Shown here one piece after another: positions 47,826 through 58,700 of a DNA stretch of 64,000 nt. A program made the position numbers and the translations under genes. This DNA comes from Aurantiochytrium sp. KH105 (lineage: Eukaryota > Sar > Bigyra > Thraustochytrida > Thraustochytriidae). Every line of letters starts with the position of its first letter. Position 1 is the first letter of the stretch. The stretch covers positions 140,745-204,744 of the forward strand of contig BGKB01000124.1 in NCBI GenBank assembly GCA_003116975.1. The letters run 5' to 3'. The notes beneath the pieces were generated by a model. That model did no database searches. It saw only the letters and a program-made list of their open reading frames with translations, and had not been told where the DNA came from.

Positions 47826-49741
47826 AGCCCCGCGCAGCTGCGGCCGCTCGCGCCGCGCCGCGCCGCGCGCGCTCGCGCCGCTCCGCGCCGCTCCGCGCCG
47901 CTCCGCTCCGCGCCGCGCCGCGCCGCGCTCGAGGTTCTGCGCCGCCGGGACCGGGTCGCGGCGCCCAACCACCTCGATCTGCGCGATCTCAACCCCCCGT
48001 AACGCACCCGCGGCCTCGGCTCGGGCCGCCTCGCTCGCCCGCGCGGGCTCGCGGCGGGCGCGCGGCGGGGGCGGCGGGCGCGCGGCGCGCCTGCGCTCGC
48101 GGGTCTGCTCGCGCGCGCGCGCGGGTCTGTCGCGGCCGCCTCGATGGATGATCGATCTGCTGCGCGATGCGGCGGGATGAAGATAAGACGGAGAAGGCCC
48201 AGCCTGCGGCCCGGGCCGCTCGCGCGGAGGCCGGGGCCCGCCTCGCGAGGCGTGGCGCGGCGCGGCGCGGCGTGGCGCGGCGCGGCGAGGCGTGGCGAGG
48301 CGAGGCGAGGCGTGGCGTGGCGTCGCGTCTGTGCGGGCAGCTATGATTTTGAGGCGCGAACGATTGATTGCCTGGGACGCGCCCCCGCGCCGCCCACTGC
48401 GCAGCGGCCCCCCTGGCCGCCGCCGCTGTTGCGCCGTTCGCCGGCCAACAGTCGCGTCGCGCACCCCAGCTTCCACTGCCGCCGTTCAAGTCGGGGTTTG
48501 GCTAGTGAGGAACCGTCGCAAGATCTGGGGAATAGATGTCTGGCTCGACTAAAACACACTGGGACGGAATCAAGGGGGGGAGAGGAGGGTTTGAAGACGC
48601 AGGGGAAGGCCGCTCAACTCAGCCTCCACTGGAACACTTTTGCTAACGGTCAAAGTTCCCCTTTTTTTTCTTTTTTTTTTTGGACCTTTTTGGGACGAAT
48701 TACAGCTGCGACGACGACGTGCCACTGCTGGTGCTGGGGCTGCTTTGGTCGCGAGAAAGCAACCTCGCGGGGCCGCGGGCAGGTCAAGATCGGGCTCTGA
48801 AGAGCCCATTTGGCTGATGTGTGCTGTATACCTTGCCGGCGACAGTCTGCAAGACCCGTAGGGTCAATGTCGTCTACGAGCAGAATGACTCCGACTGTTG
48901 GGCCTGACAGAGACGCTAACGTTCGAAAACGCATTGCTCAGCGACAGTGCATAGCCTACTTGCCGTAGTGGCAGGCCACCCACCTCGCAGCGCCACTGCC
49001 AGGATGCAGTACACTCGGGGCCTTTGTTGGAAGCCTGCGGACATGGTGACCGCAATGGTGAACCATGGCCTTTTCTTTGGATCGCCGCCTCTGGACACCC
49101 TCATGATCGATATGGTTCGTACTTGCGTGCTCGACAAGCATTGCTTGGCAAGCTGAGCAGTGATGGATGCACGTGTAATAAGGCTCTCCTTTGAAACGAC
49201 AAACAAGTCATTGACGCGTCAACTAGCCGGAGGGAAATAGCAACGGTGGGACAGTTGCACGTTTGCTTTGAGTCAGCTTCTAGCGGCATCTGCGTGTCAC
49301 TATCAACGCTGCTGCTGCAGAAAGAAAAAGATCAAGCTCGTCAATATTCGCATTCTCCTTTGAGTGTGCAACGTGCCCAGCATGGCATATGCCCAACACG
49401 GCATATATGCGCAAAGGCAAATGTGTTAGATCTCGGCGATGAAACAAACGAAGTGCTTGCCTGCGCGCCATCGCATAGCGCCTTTGGTTTCGCTCATAGA
49501 GCTGCTACCGAAAAATAAGAGCAAGGTCAGTATTCACATGCCTAGATGCAATAAGACGATTTCATGCTCAATGTCTAAGTGAGCTAGTGACGCGCGCAAT
49601 GAGTACAATCGAAACCAGCAAATGAAGTGTTTGCTGGCACAGTAGCGCCCATGAATACGTTTTACTGAATTATTTGCGCGGCTGCAAGAAAAACAAACAA
49701 AAGAAAAACCCATTCGTAGCTTGCCAAGTGCATGTGTGACT
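47826..49741. other. Intergenic region 5' of the Ig-like gene and 3' of the acid phosphatase
   Basis: 1.9 kb without a supported gene. The first 500 bp are extremely GC-rich with pentamer arrays (gcgccgctccgc near 47870-47935, and ggcgt/ggcgc/ggcga units at 48240-48330) that create spurious open frames. From about 48640 it contains T-runs (up to 11 T near 48670-48680) and then mixed-composition DNA. The minus-strand promoter of the Ig-like gene must be at its left end and the 3' flank of the phosphatase at its right end. Confidence 0.5.
48238..48330. repeat. GGCGN pentamer array
   Basis: About 16 copies of ggcgt, ggcgc or ggcga in tandem, 400-500 bp 5' of the Ig-like gene start. The fifth base varies while the first four are nearly invariant. 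It is flanked by another pentamer patch at 47870-47935. Confidence 0.9.
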
Positions 49742-51166
49742 TCACACCCAGGACGACTTATGCACATGAGCCGAAGGCAAGGTCTGCAGCAAGAGAGGTC
49801 TGGGGCGATTCATGCACATGGAGACAAAGAGGCCCAAGAGACCCAAATTTACGAGAAAGAGCCAGAAGCCAGCACTCATACAGTCAATTGCTGGCCTTGC
49901 GATGGGAAGAGACGCGATGTCCTTGACTGCACACTCTGCTACAAAATCCTTTGGGATCATGGGATCCATAGAATCCACGAATTCGTCCAAGGTACAAAGC
50001 GACTTGCCCGCGCAAAGCGAGGCGAGCGGAGCAGCAAATAAGGAGTCGAGCGCACATCCCTTGTTGTAAAAAGCTCGCACGTACCTCTCGCCGTTGATTT
50101 CAGTCGAGTCCCGCAGCAACTCGAAGACTACTGTTGAGCCATACGGCGGATTCTCGTCGTCAAAGACGCCGAGAGCACCAAGCAATGCAATAAGGGTTGA
50201 GTCGTGTGCCGAGTAGTGAGCGATGGGCACCTTGGTGCCAGTGCGATCGTTGAGCTTCGGCGTCTTCGGAGTTGGCTGTGTTGGTACAGTAATCGGACGG
50301 TCTGCCATGACCTGGAAACGCGAAACGACCTGGGCCAGCATATTGCCCCCAACGAGGCGACTCAGCTCTTTAGAGCTTGCATACGCCGGTCGAAGCGTAG
50401 AGCGACTCAGTGCAAGAATCTCGTCATAAAGTTCGGGATCCTCGGAGCGAAAGGGCTCAATCCACGTCATGTTATTGGCCCGGTCGCAGAGTAGAGCATC
50501 TTGGACGGTGGTGACATTACGCAGGGAAAGGCTAGCAAAGCCAGCCGCTTTGGCAGCTCGGTTCAGGGCATCTGCGTGCGCTGCTTCTCGCTTGCGCCAG
50601 TTCGAAGAGTGCATCGCAGCTTCTCGCAGTTCGTGTGCACGAGGACAATTATGGCCCGAGTAGCCGGCGAGAACATCGTCGAGCTCACTTGGCATGACTG
50701 TAGTCGGTACAGGCTGTTCTTTGTTACGGAGACCGCCCGCGGGCCCACTGCCGGGCGGGAAGAAACCTTGCAAGAAGCTTAACGCGGACTGCTGCGTGCG
50801 GTCAAAATCCGTAGTTCGCACCACGTACTCGCCGTGCTTGTATGTAGGCGAGAGGACCTGAAAAGGCTCGCCGAGCACGTAGCGCTCGCGAAAGGCAGAG
50901 CCAAGGGCCTCGAGCTGGGCCATGCCCTGCGGCGTGAGCATGCCTAGGCCCATCTCCGTCCAACGCTTGTTGTTGGCCTCGTCCCGGGGCATCAGCGCGG
51001 TTGGGGACCGGTCGCCATGTCTATGGAAAAACACTACCGCCTCTGCCTCAAGTTGGTTCGCTGTTGCCACTGCGCATGCGGCCACGCACGCCGTCAGCAC
51101 GAGCGCGCGCGCACATATCGCTCGCGGCGACAGCATCCGAAACGTTGACATCCAAAGCAAGGTCAT
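49742..51166 (-). CDS. Histidine acid phosphatase, membrane-anchored
   Basis: 474 residues from the ATG at 51166. The N-terminus has a hydrophobic signal (ALVLTACVAACAVATA) ending near residue 36. The catalytic motif RHGDRSP follows at about residues 47-53 and the proton-donor pair HD in YSAHDST at about 319. Both are diagnostic of branch-2 histidine phosphatases (lysosomal/prostatic acid phosphatase, phytase-like). Several cysteines in the mature part could form disulfides. A second hydrophobic span at about 428-450 (FWLFLVNLGLLGLFVSM) and a short basic tail make it a type I membrane protein, as in lysosomal acid phosphatase, so a lysosomal or cell-surface location is likely. It cleaves phosphomonoesters. 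It follows the WD40-Roc-COR-TIR gene on the same strand, 186 bp away. Confidence 0.88.
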   Translation of the reverse strand: MTLLWMSTFRMLSPRAICARALVLTACVAACAVATANQLEAEAVVFFHRHGDRSPTALMPRDEANNKRWTEMGLGMLTPQGMAQLEALGSAFRERYVLGEPFQVLSPTYKHGEYVVRTTDFDRTQQSALSFLQGFFPPGSGPAGGLRNKEQPVPTTVMPSELDDVLAGYSGHNCPRAHELREAAMHSSNWRKREAAHADALNRAAKAAGFASLSLRNVTTVQDALLCDRANNMTWIEPFRSEDPELYDEILALSRSTLRPAYASSKELSRLVGGNMLAQVVSRFQVMADRPITVPTQPTPKTPKLNDRTGTKVPIAHYSAHDSTLIALLGALGVFDDENPPYGSTVVFELLRDSTEINGERYVRAFYNKGCALDSLFAAPLASLCAGKSLCTLDEFVDSMDPMIPKDFVAECAVKDIASLPIARPAIDCMSAGFWLFLVNLGLLGLFVSMCMNRPRPLLLQTLPSAHVHKSSWV

Positions 51167-51352
51167 GCTTTCTTTTTTTACAAAATCTTGTTGTCGCTTT
51201 GGTTTTTGCGCGCGTTTTTAAGCCTGGAAACAAGTATACGGGAAAAAATTGCTTCAAACCAAGGCTGGATAGGATGGGTATAAAACGACAGTACAAATGC
51301 ATGCCGTGCCTTTGCCTTTGCTTGAGAACAACAAACTTGCAACTTTACTTGA

Positions 51353-54300
51353 TTATCTGGCAGCTCTGATGCGCTCAATGAGCTCCTTGTAGAAGGCCTC
51401 TGCCAGGTACCGGCGACGCTGGAAAGGCATGGACTCTTTCTCCTTGAATAGATGCTTGGCCGATGCCGGAGCAGCGTCAATGTATGCGGAGAAATAGGCA
51501 AACCCAGGACGATTCGGGTCACTCTCGTGCACAACCAAGATAGGTTTCTCCTCTTGCAATGCCGTCTCCAGCTCCATGATCACCGCGCCCTTGAACACAG
51601 TCTTGGATAGGAAAAGGACATAGCACTTGGACTCTCGAATGCCTTGCTTCATTTCATCTTCTGCGAGGTTGCCCTCGGCCTCCTGGTCAATCCAGACACG
51701 AAGTCCACGGTTCTGAAGCTTGTCCGCCATGAGATTGCAAGCATCGCCTGCGTCATACTGGCGATGACTCAAAAAGACGTGGTACTTGAGCCCAGCAGCA
51801 AGCGGAATATTCGCCTGCTCCACGGTCCCCGTGTCCTTTTCATCTTCGGTCAGCGAACCATCCTCGAAGAAGGCGTCAAAGTCGGCGACAGAAGCATTGG
51901 TCATGCCGACTGACGCAACCACACGAGACTTTGCCTCGCGAGACTTGACCAACGCATCGTACTTGACTTGTGCCAATGGGTCGCGAGGTGACTGCAAAAG
52001 CAGTTGCCAGGGCAGATCCTTGAAAACAGCGTCGCGAGCTCCGAGGAACATGCTAATGAGCGTCTTGATCGTGCTAGCCGGGCTCTCAGTTTCTGGAACC
52101 ATGATAAGTCGGATCTGGTTGTCTTTTTCCTCCAGCGCAAACATCGACAAATCAAATCGGATGACGGCTTGGTGTCCTGCGAGACGCGGTGCACCCGAAC
52201 GTGTGCTCAGGTCGCCGCTGTGCTTGGCACAAAGCGAGAGAAGACGTGCAAAGACACCATCGGGAAGAAAGAACTCGGAAAAGTCCAACACGCATGTCAA
52301 CCCACTCTGAATACTCGCAATGTCTTGTTCGAGTTTGCGGTCCGTTGAGTTCTTGAGCAGACTGCTCACCAAGAAAAGCGTCTCGTCTTGGCGGCCACTC
52401 GTCAGCGCCTCTTCTGGAAACGCCCAGTCTGACATCAGCATCGTCTCGTGCATAAACTCCCGCAGGTAGTCGACTTCTTCGTTCTTCCACAGAAACTTCA
52501 GCAGACTGAGCGTGGCGATGCCGCGTTTGCGCAGCACCGCAAAGTCTTTCTTGAGACCGGCATTCTGCAGTTCGCGATCGTATCGCATCTGCTTGACGTG
52601 AATCTTGTCCGCAATCACGCGTGAAAGCTTGTCCAGGAGCCACTGCGGATTCAGAACGACCTTGTCGTGCAAGGTGTCTGTCGCGCGGAGATGGACGAGC
52701 ATGCCGAGCTCGTGGAAAAAGCTCAGGAGCTCGTCGGTCTGATCACCGGCGTGGTACTTGGTCGCGAGCTCTTGCACTGTATCAAAAGGCACATAATCGC
52801 AGTCCAGCTTCAGCAGGTCGTCCAGCACCTTGAGCCACCGCAACGAGATCTTCCGCGAGACGGCCTCGAGCGACGACGCGCTTGCTTCGACCGCAGCCCT
52901 TAACTCTGAGGCATGGCCCGGCGCGCGGCTCATGTTGTCGATAGGGAAGAAGCTCAGACTTTTTGCAGAGTTTGGGACAATGTTTTCATTTGCGTCAACC
53001 GACAGATTCTCGACGAGGATGTCCTCAACCTCGTTGACGTCAACTGACGCCTCGTCATAGTGTGTGCCCACCAGCATGATGGGTGCATTTGACGCATGCA
53101 GCTTGATCGAATTGAGCCAAAAGGAAAGATACTCCACGGCTTTCTCTTGCTTGATGAGGAGTTCTTGCATGTCGAAGACGACCATGAAGACGCCGCCCTC
53201 GCGCGTGAGGAAAATGTGGTGCAGCGCGTAAAAGACGTCCTGACCCGCATAGTCCCAGATCGTAAAGATGATCTTCTGGCCCGACTGCGTCTTGCCGGCC
53301 ATGTTCCTGATCTCCGCCATGTCGAATCGTCGCGCCACCTCGGCCTCTGGCACCAGTTCCACCTGCACCTCTGCCGCGAAAGGCCGCGCGGCAGAAGAAC
53401 GTCGGCGTCCAAAGACGACATTTGAAATGCCTTGGGAGACGCGCTTGGGCAGCGATTGCCGCTTCTTGCTTCTGGGTCGCTCCGCTTGCGCGGCCATGCG
53501 CAGCGCCGCCACGCGGTACGCCTGGCGTTCAAACCCACTGTCGAATTCCTCTTCCCGCCACGACTCTGCATCGGTGCGCTTGAGCTCGACGCCCACCGTC
53601 GAGAGGTGCTCCGCCACGGGCGGCATGCCCAGCAGCGAGCGCACCGTGGACGTCTTGCCGGCGGCGCCCTGGCCGACGACCATGAGCTTGCAGCGGCCCA
53701 GCTCCGCGGGGTCCCCGTTCGCCAGCGCCGCCTGGAGCGCCTCCTTCGCCGCCGCAGTCGTCGCGGGGCCGCCGAGCACCTCCTCGATGGGCCGCACGGC
53801 CTCCGTGCCGTCCAGCACGCGCGTCGAGGCGCCCGTCTCCGCGTCCCAGATGCGCACGCTGCTGTCCGAAGATCCGCTCACGATCTCCGACCCCAAGAGA
53901 GAGACCGACTTCACCCAGTTCGAGTGTCCTTGCAAGACGTGCAGCGCGTCTCCGGTGCGCGCGTCCCAGAGTCTGACCGTGTTGTCCTCGGACCCGCTCA
54001 CGATGCGGTCTCCCTCGAGCGCGACAGAGGTCACCCAGTTGGTGTGTCCTTCGAGGACGCGGACGAGCTGGAAGGAAGGCACGGCGTAGACCCTCACCTT
54101 GTTGTCGCGGGACCCGCTCACCATGCGCTGCGCGTCGATCGCGACCGCGTAGACCTGGCCTGTCGCCTCCGTGAGGACGTGGCGTGGGCCGCCGCTGGCC
54201 CGGTCGAAGACGCGCACGGTGTTGTTGCGCAACCCGGCCACGAGCAGGTTCTCGTGGGCGGCAACGCTCCAGACGAACGCCCCGGCGTCGATCCTCAAGG

Positions 54301-54661
54301 TCTCTCGGCCGCTGATCTTGTCCCAGACGCGGACGGTCTGGTCGTTGTACCCGCCGGAGATGATCTCGTTGCCGTCGAAGATGACGCTCAAGACAATGCC
54401 GGTGTGGCCCTGGAGGGCGTGCAGGACGGAGGCGGTGGCCAGGTCGATCAGGAAGAGGCCGCCTTCGAGAGTCCCCACGGCGGCGAGGTTGCCCTGCACG
54501 GCCACTGTCCAGGCTGCCTTGTTGTTGGGCGTCTTCATCTCCAAGACGAGGGCGCCGTCCTTCTTGCTCCATGCTCGCAAGGCGCAGTCGGTGTAGCTGG
54601 CGGCCAGCACGAGGTCGGCGGACTGCGCGACGCCGAGCACCTCGCCTTGGATGCGGCCCAT
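51353..54661 (-). CDS. WD40-Roc-COR-TIR multidomain protein (ROCO/NLR-like)
   Basis: 1102 residues from the ATG at 54661 (MGRIQGEVLG); upstream open frame is proline-rich leader. A seven-blade WD40 propeller fills about 1-300 (IVSGSEDNTVRLWDARTG is typical). A Roc GTPase follows: P-loop GQGAAGKT at about 328, switch II IWDYAGQD at about 466, and specificity motif GTHYDE at about 530 in place of NKxD. A COR-like region runs about 590-900 (VVLNPQWLLDKLSRVI is its hallmark). A TIR domain spans about 955-1095: KYHVFLSHRQYD, then RGLRVWIDQ, then FKGAVIMELETALQ, whose Glu aligns with the NADase glutamate of SARM1-type TIRs. The plan is sensor-switch-effector, as in innate immune receptors, so a cell-death or defence role is plausible but inferred. 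A decayed WD40 paralogue lies about 1 kb upstream. Confidence 0.88.
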   Translation of the reverse strand: MGRIQGEVLGVAQSADLVLAASYTDCALRAWSKKDGALVLEMKTPNNKAAWTVAVQGNLAAVGTLEGGLFLIDLATASVLHALQGHTGIVLSVIFDGNEIISGGYNDQTVRVWDKISGRETLRIDAGAFVWSVAAHENLLVAGLRNNTVRVFDRASGGPRHVLTEATGQVYAVAIDAQRMVSGSRDNKVRVYAVPSFQLVRVLEGHTNWVTSVALEGDRIVSGSEDNTVRLWDARTGDALHVLQGHSNWVKSVSLLGSEIVSGSSDSSVRIWDAETGASTRVLDGTEAVRPIEEVLGGPATTAAAKEALQAALANGDPAELGRCKLMVVGQGAAGKTSTVRSLLGMPPVAEHLSTVGVELKRTDAESWREEEFDSGFERQAYRVAALRMAAQAERPRSKKRQSLPKRVSQGISNVVFGRRRSSAARPFAAEVQVELVPEAEVARRFDMAEIRNMAGKTQSGQKIIFTIWDYAGQDVFYALHHIFLTREGGVFMVVFDMQELLIKQEKAVEYLSFWLNSIKLHASNAPIMLVGTHYDEASVDVNEVEDILVENLSVDANENIVPNSAKSLSFFPIDNMSRAPGHASELRAAVEASASSLEAVSRKISLRWLKVLDDLLKLDCDYVPFDTVQELATKYHAGDQTDELLSFFHELGMLVHLRATDTLHDKVVLNPQWLLDKLSRVIADKIHVKQMRYDRELQNAGLKKDFAVLRKRGIATLSLLKFLWKNEEVDYLREFMHETMLMSDWAFPEEALTSGRQDETLFLVSSLLKNSTDRKLEQDIASIQSGLTCVLDFSEFFLPDGVFARLLSLCAKHSGDLSTRSGAPRLAGHQAVIRFDLSMFALEEKDNQIRLIMVPETESPASTIKTLISMFLGARDAVFKDLPWQLLLQSPRDPLAQVKYDALVKSREAKSRVVASVGMTNASVADFDAFFEDGSLTEDEKDTGTVEQANIPLAAGLKYHVFLSHRQYDAGDACNLMADKLQNRGLRVWIDQEAEGNLAEDEMKQGIRESKCYVLFLSKTVFKGAVIMELETALQEEKPILVVHESDPNRPGFAYFSAYIDAAPASAKHLFKEKESMPFQRRRYLAEAFYKELIERIRAAR

Positions 54662-55629
54662 GGCGGCGGCGAGGGGAGCGAGCGCGGGCGGGCGGGCTGG
54701 CGGGCAAGCGACGCGAAGAGGCGGCGCGAGCGAGCGGGTGGGGCGGAGAGGGAGCACGACACCAGAGAGAGAGAGAAGACTCGGGCGAGGGAAGGGAAAG
54801 GAAATAGGGGCGCGAGGGGAGAGCCTGGCTTGGCTGGCTGCTGATGCGATGATGCGGCCTTGGCGCGTTCTCCGCGGAGGCGCGCGCGGACGGAGCGTGT
54901 CGCGCGGAGAACGAGGGGGGGAGGGGGGGGGAGGGGAGCTAGGGGGTTGCTGGCTTGCGCCTTGCGGGTCTGCCTGCCTGCCTACCACGCGGTCGCGAGG
55001 GCGAACAGAGAGGGGGAGGGGAGGTGTTAGGTGTTTGGGCAAAGGCCGAGCGTGTGCACACGCTGGCACGCGCGGACGGTGCACACGCGCTGTGCTGGCT
55101 CAGGCTTGCCTGGCCTGGAGGAGACCGCAGTCTGCGAACCGTCAATGGTCATCAACGCGGCCAGTGCTGCAAGCGAACATATGTGCGATGTTGGAGATGC
55201 CAAAACAATAATCCCACGCTTGACATGAACGAAAAATAAAACGTTTATGGCACGTTTTCTGAACGAAGGCTGGTGAAAACGACTCGTATGTGAGCGGAAA
55301 GGAGCATGCATGTCTCCCTGTGCTATAATTGACATTTTCATACCAACACGATTGCACGTGTCTACTGCATTTCTTCGTTGAGATCAGCTTGTCGAAGCAG
55401 CTAGGGATTTCACCACGGACACAAAATGAATTGCTTGACATAAATCTTTGTGACTTTGCCACAAGCATGCCAAGTTTGAGAGGAAAGCTTATCGCTCTCT
55501 TTTCCTCTGTTCCGAAGATTACAAAGTTGAACAAGCAGGGCACAGCTTTGCAGTGCGGGGGGTCGTCGTCATCTATCCGTGCAGTCTTGAGATCTGCTTT
55601 AACTTTCCCTGGCGATCCAAGTTCTTTTT
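54662..55629. promoter_or_regulatory. Upstream region of the WD40-Roc-COR-TIR gene
   Basis: About 970 bp. The first 400 bp are strongly strand-asymmetric: G- and GA-rich on the plus strand (gggggggaggggggggg near 54915-54930), so C/T-rich on the sense strand of the gene, as often seen in leaders. Beyond 55140 the DNA becomes AT-richer and leads into the WD40 remnant. No other gene seen. Confidence 0.4.
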
Positions 55630-55765
55630 CTTTGATGGGACGCACGGCCTTCGTGCAGTCCAGCACGCGCATCAATGCGCCCGTCTCCGCGTCCCACAAA
55701 CGCACAGTGTTGTTGTTAACTCCGCTCACGATCTCGGACCCGATGAGAGAGACCGATTTTACCCG
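55630..55765 (-). pseudogene. Decayed WD40-repeat fragment of a paralogue of the WD40-Roc-COR-TIR gene
   Basis: On the minus strand this reads VKSVSLIGSEIVSGVNNNTV, then RLWDAETGALMRVLDCTKAV and RPIKE. It parallels the last blade and linker of the intact gene (VKSVSLLGSEIVSGSSDSSV, then RIWDAETGASTRVLDGTEAV and RPIEE). Nucleotide similarity covers about 135 bp (intact copy near 53790-53925) and stops abruptly near 55765. Downstream codons (GSPGKVKADLKTARIDDDDP) may still echo the intact linker before similarity fades. NNNTVRLWD is closer to another blade of the intact protein, so the source was probably a separate family member rather than a fresh copy. No P-loop, COR or TIR part remains. Confidence 0.75.
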
Positions 55766-55779
55766 TCTGGCTGTCACGC

Positions 55780-58700
55780 ATTGTCATAGGATGAAGAAAA
55801 GGCTTGCGTGCAATAAGGCGGAACCTGTCAGTCTCGCGAGTGTAGCGACCGTAAAAGCTGTCTCATTTTGTACCAAAAGCCGCTGCCGCAATTAATCGAA
55901 AATGGAAAACTTCGATCATCGTCATCCCGCGGTGGACATGGCCTTCGCGTGGTATTTCGCTTCAGAATTACAAATTCCTGCACGCGGTCATTTTGGTTTT
56001 CATTTCATGCGGATACGAGTGTTCGTCATCGCGGATGATGTGTAAGTTACGTCGCTCGCTACTCCTCCGCCTCCCTACTTTGGTCAACTCTGCTTCAAGT
56101 TGCGATGATTGACTTTTGGTCTTGCATTATGGGCTTTCTCTCGAACACAACGGAAGTCTTAGCATGCTGCCACTGGTCGTGGCGCCATGTGCAGCCGCGA
56201 CGCGGAGGTGCACGCCAACGACCAGCACGTTGCACGTCTGCTCGAGCCCCCCGGACCTCGAACCTCCCCTCCACCCACCCCTCCAAAGATGAGGTCCTCC
56301 GATCAGCGAGCGATCAACCGAAAGAAATTTAACCGCCCATCAAACAAAGGGGAAACAGAGAAATTCCCGGATGCAGCTTGCGTCGGTCGGGGCAGGCGAG
56401 ATCAGCTGATACGAGGTGAACAACAGCCAAAATCTTCCGTCCGTGGACTCGAGCTCCCAATTTGTGGCAAGCTCTGTACCCAAAAGACGGGTCCAGGTCC
56501 CCGTATCATACGATGAAAGGGAACGGTGTCTATTTATCGCAGTGCAGGCTACGTGGGTCGAATCCTATTGATCCAGTCTGCATTCTGAAAGCCGTTTCCG
56601 GGACAAGGCAGTCCTAACGCAAGCTTCATCGAAGCCTCGTTGAGTCTTTCCCTTTCATCCATTTTTGAAGGTTATGCCATGCCATGCCACGCCATGGCTA
56701 TGGCTATGGCTATGGCAAGATCAGACAGTCATACCTACATGGGACGAGATAGGTCGACCCACCTGTCCTTTACATGAAACCTGGTTGGTTGTAGGCCTAA
56801 TGTGAATTGGCCGGGCCATCATATTCGGGTTTACGCGGCGCTCGCCTGCCAGCGTCTGCGTCTCAAAACGCAGGCGTTGAAGCGAGCTTCGCGCAGAACG
56901 CGCTGTCCACGCTGGTGATCCCGCTCTCTCCTCGCTTGGCGCAGCGTGCGTGCTGCAGCGTGCTCCGCCTCTCTGTCCTCGCATGCATGCCCCTCATGTA
57001 TACTAACGTCTCAACGGCCCTCTCTCTCGCGCGAGACTGAGGGCCGTCGTCGGTCAATCCCGCTGTGCAGGCGGGGCCGCGCGCCGGACCGGCGGGCCGC
57101 GCCTGGCTGGCCCTCCGCCGCCGCCTCCCGCCCCTCCGCCCTCGCGGCTCGAGCGTCGCGCAGACGCGGCACGACATGACATGGATGGATGGATGGATGG
57201 ATGGATGGATGGATGGATGGTTGCATGGCGTGGCATGGCATGGCATGCGGACCCATGTCGCCATCCCGCGGCTCGTCGAGCTCGCCCGCGGCTCGCGGCG
57301 GCGTCCGCGAGGGCGGGCGGCGGCTCGGGCCCGCGCGTGCGCGCCGGAGCCGCGGGGCGCCGCGGCGTCTGCGGCCTGCGCTGCCGCAGGGCGGAAATGT
57401 CGCGGCAGGAAGGAGGCGGCGGCGCGCGCCCGGAAGCGGAGCCGCGCCCGCCTCCGCTGCGCAGCCCCGCTCGCCGCGGCCGAAGGAAGGGCTCGCTCGC
57501 TGCGGCCGGCTGCGCGCGGGAGGCAGCGCCCGCGCCCGAGGGCGGCGCGGGCCCGCGGGACCTGCCTGGGGAGGGAGGCTCGCGGGGCGCAGGGCGACGA
57601 AGGAAAGAAAGAAAGAAGGAAAGGCGCGAGAACGGCGCCAGATTTTTATTTATTTTTTGAATGGAATGTTTTTATTTTTGTTTTTGTTTTTGGAGAATCC
57701 ATCCACCACCGACGCGCTGGCCATGGTGGAGCCTGGGCAAGCGTCGAGGCAGGGCCTTTGCTTCTCGCGCCTTCTTTCTCGGCGTCGAGAGTTCTGCTCT
57801 CTCTCGCTTTCTCACGCTCTCTCCCGCCAGCCTCGGCGACTCCGGGCCGGCGCGGCGGCTTCCCTTCGAACTTCACTTCCGCGCTTTCTTTCGTCTTCCC
57901 CTTGCTCCGGACTCACTGTCAAGTCCAGCCTGGTGAGCCTTGCGCGGAAGGAGCACAAAAGCGCGGCGCGCCGACACTCCGCAGAAGCTTTCTTCTCGCG
58001 CCGCAGCCCTCGCCGGCGACTCCGCTCGACGCGAGGACCACGCGCCCCGCGCGCGCTCGGGCGAGCTCTGCGCTCGCAAGCATGCCGCAGCAAGAGCGTG
58101 AGCAAACCTGGACCAAATCTGCGCGTCTTCTCTGCCTTTCCTGCCCGTCTCTTTTCTCCCCTTTTCTCCAGCCTGCCCTCCCGAACCGGCCAGCACAGCC
58201 CTGCCTGCTCCAGGCAGGCAGGCAGGCAGGCACGCCGCGTCTGCCTGCAGAGGGCCTCCGCAGCTGCAGACGCGGCTCGGGGCGCAGAGCCTGCTAGCGG
58301 AGGGATCCCTGGCGCCGCGCGCGAGCTCTCGCGTCGTGCCGCAGCGACGGCGGCTGCGACTGTGCCTGTCTCGCCGGGAAATACTTTTCTTCTCCTTTTC
58401 TTCCTGCGCCGCTGCCTTGCTTTTATTTCCCCACTTGGCCGGCCGGTTTTGTTCGTGTCGCGGCTGCTTTTGGTCGACTTTGGCGGCTGCGGGCGCTGCT
58501 TTTGTTCCTGGACGCGGCTTCCGCGTCCTTATTCTGCCTCCCTAAAAAACAACAAAGAAAACCTAGAAAAAGAAAACTTTGATCGACCAACTGCAGCTTG
58601 CAGAAGAAAAGAAAACTTTGAAAGAAGGAAAGCTTTGAATGAAAGCTTTGAAAGAAAGAAGAAAGAAAGAAAGTGAAAGTGCCTTGCAGAGCAGAGCAGA

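Noticed and set aside
47989-48489. Arg/Ala-rich frames on both strands 5' of the Ig-like gene
   Set aside because: Produced by GGCGN pentamer repeats; no conserved sequence and competing frames.
54662-55084. N-terminal extension of the WD40-Roc-COR-TIR protein by 141 codons
   Set aside because: Pro/Arg/Ser-rich translation of strand-skewed leader DNA; the WD40 blades begin at the ATG at 54661.
56545-56575. gggtcgaatcc resembling a tRNA T-loop/B box
   Set aside because: Flanking bases do not form a T stem and no acceptor or anticodon arms can be drawn.
57065-58676. Plus-strand frames beginning with repeated MDGW residues
   Set aside because: They arise from the (ATGG)10 microsatellite and GC-rich flanks; several frames are open at once and none shows a domain.
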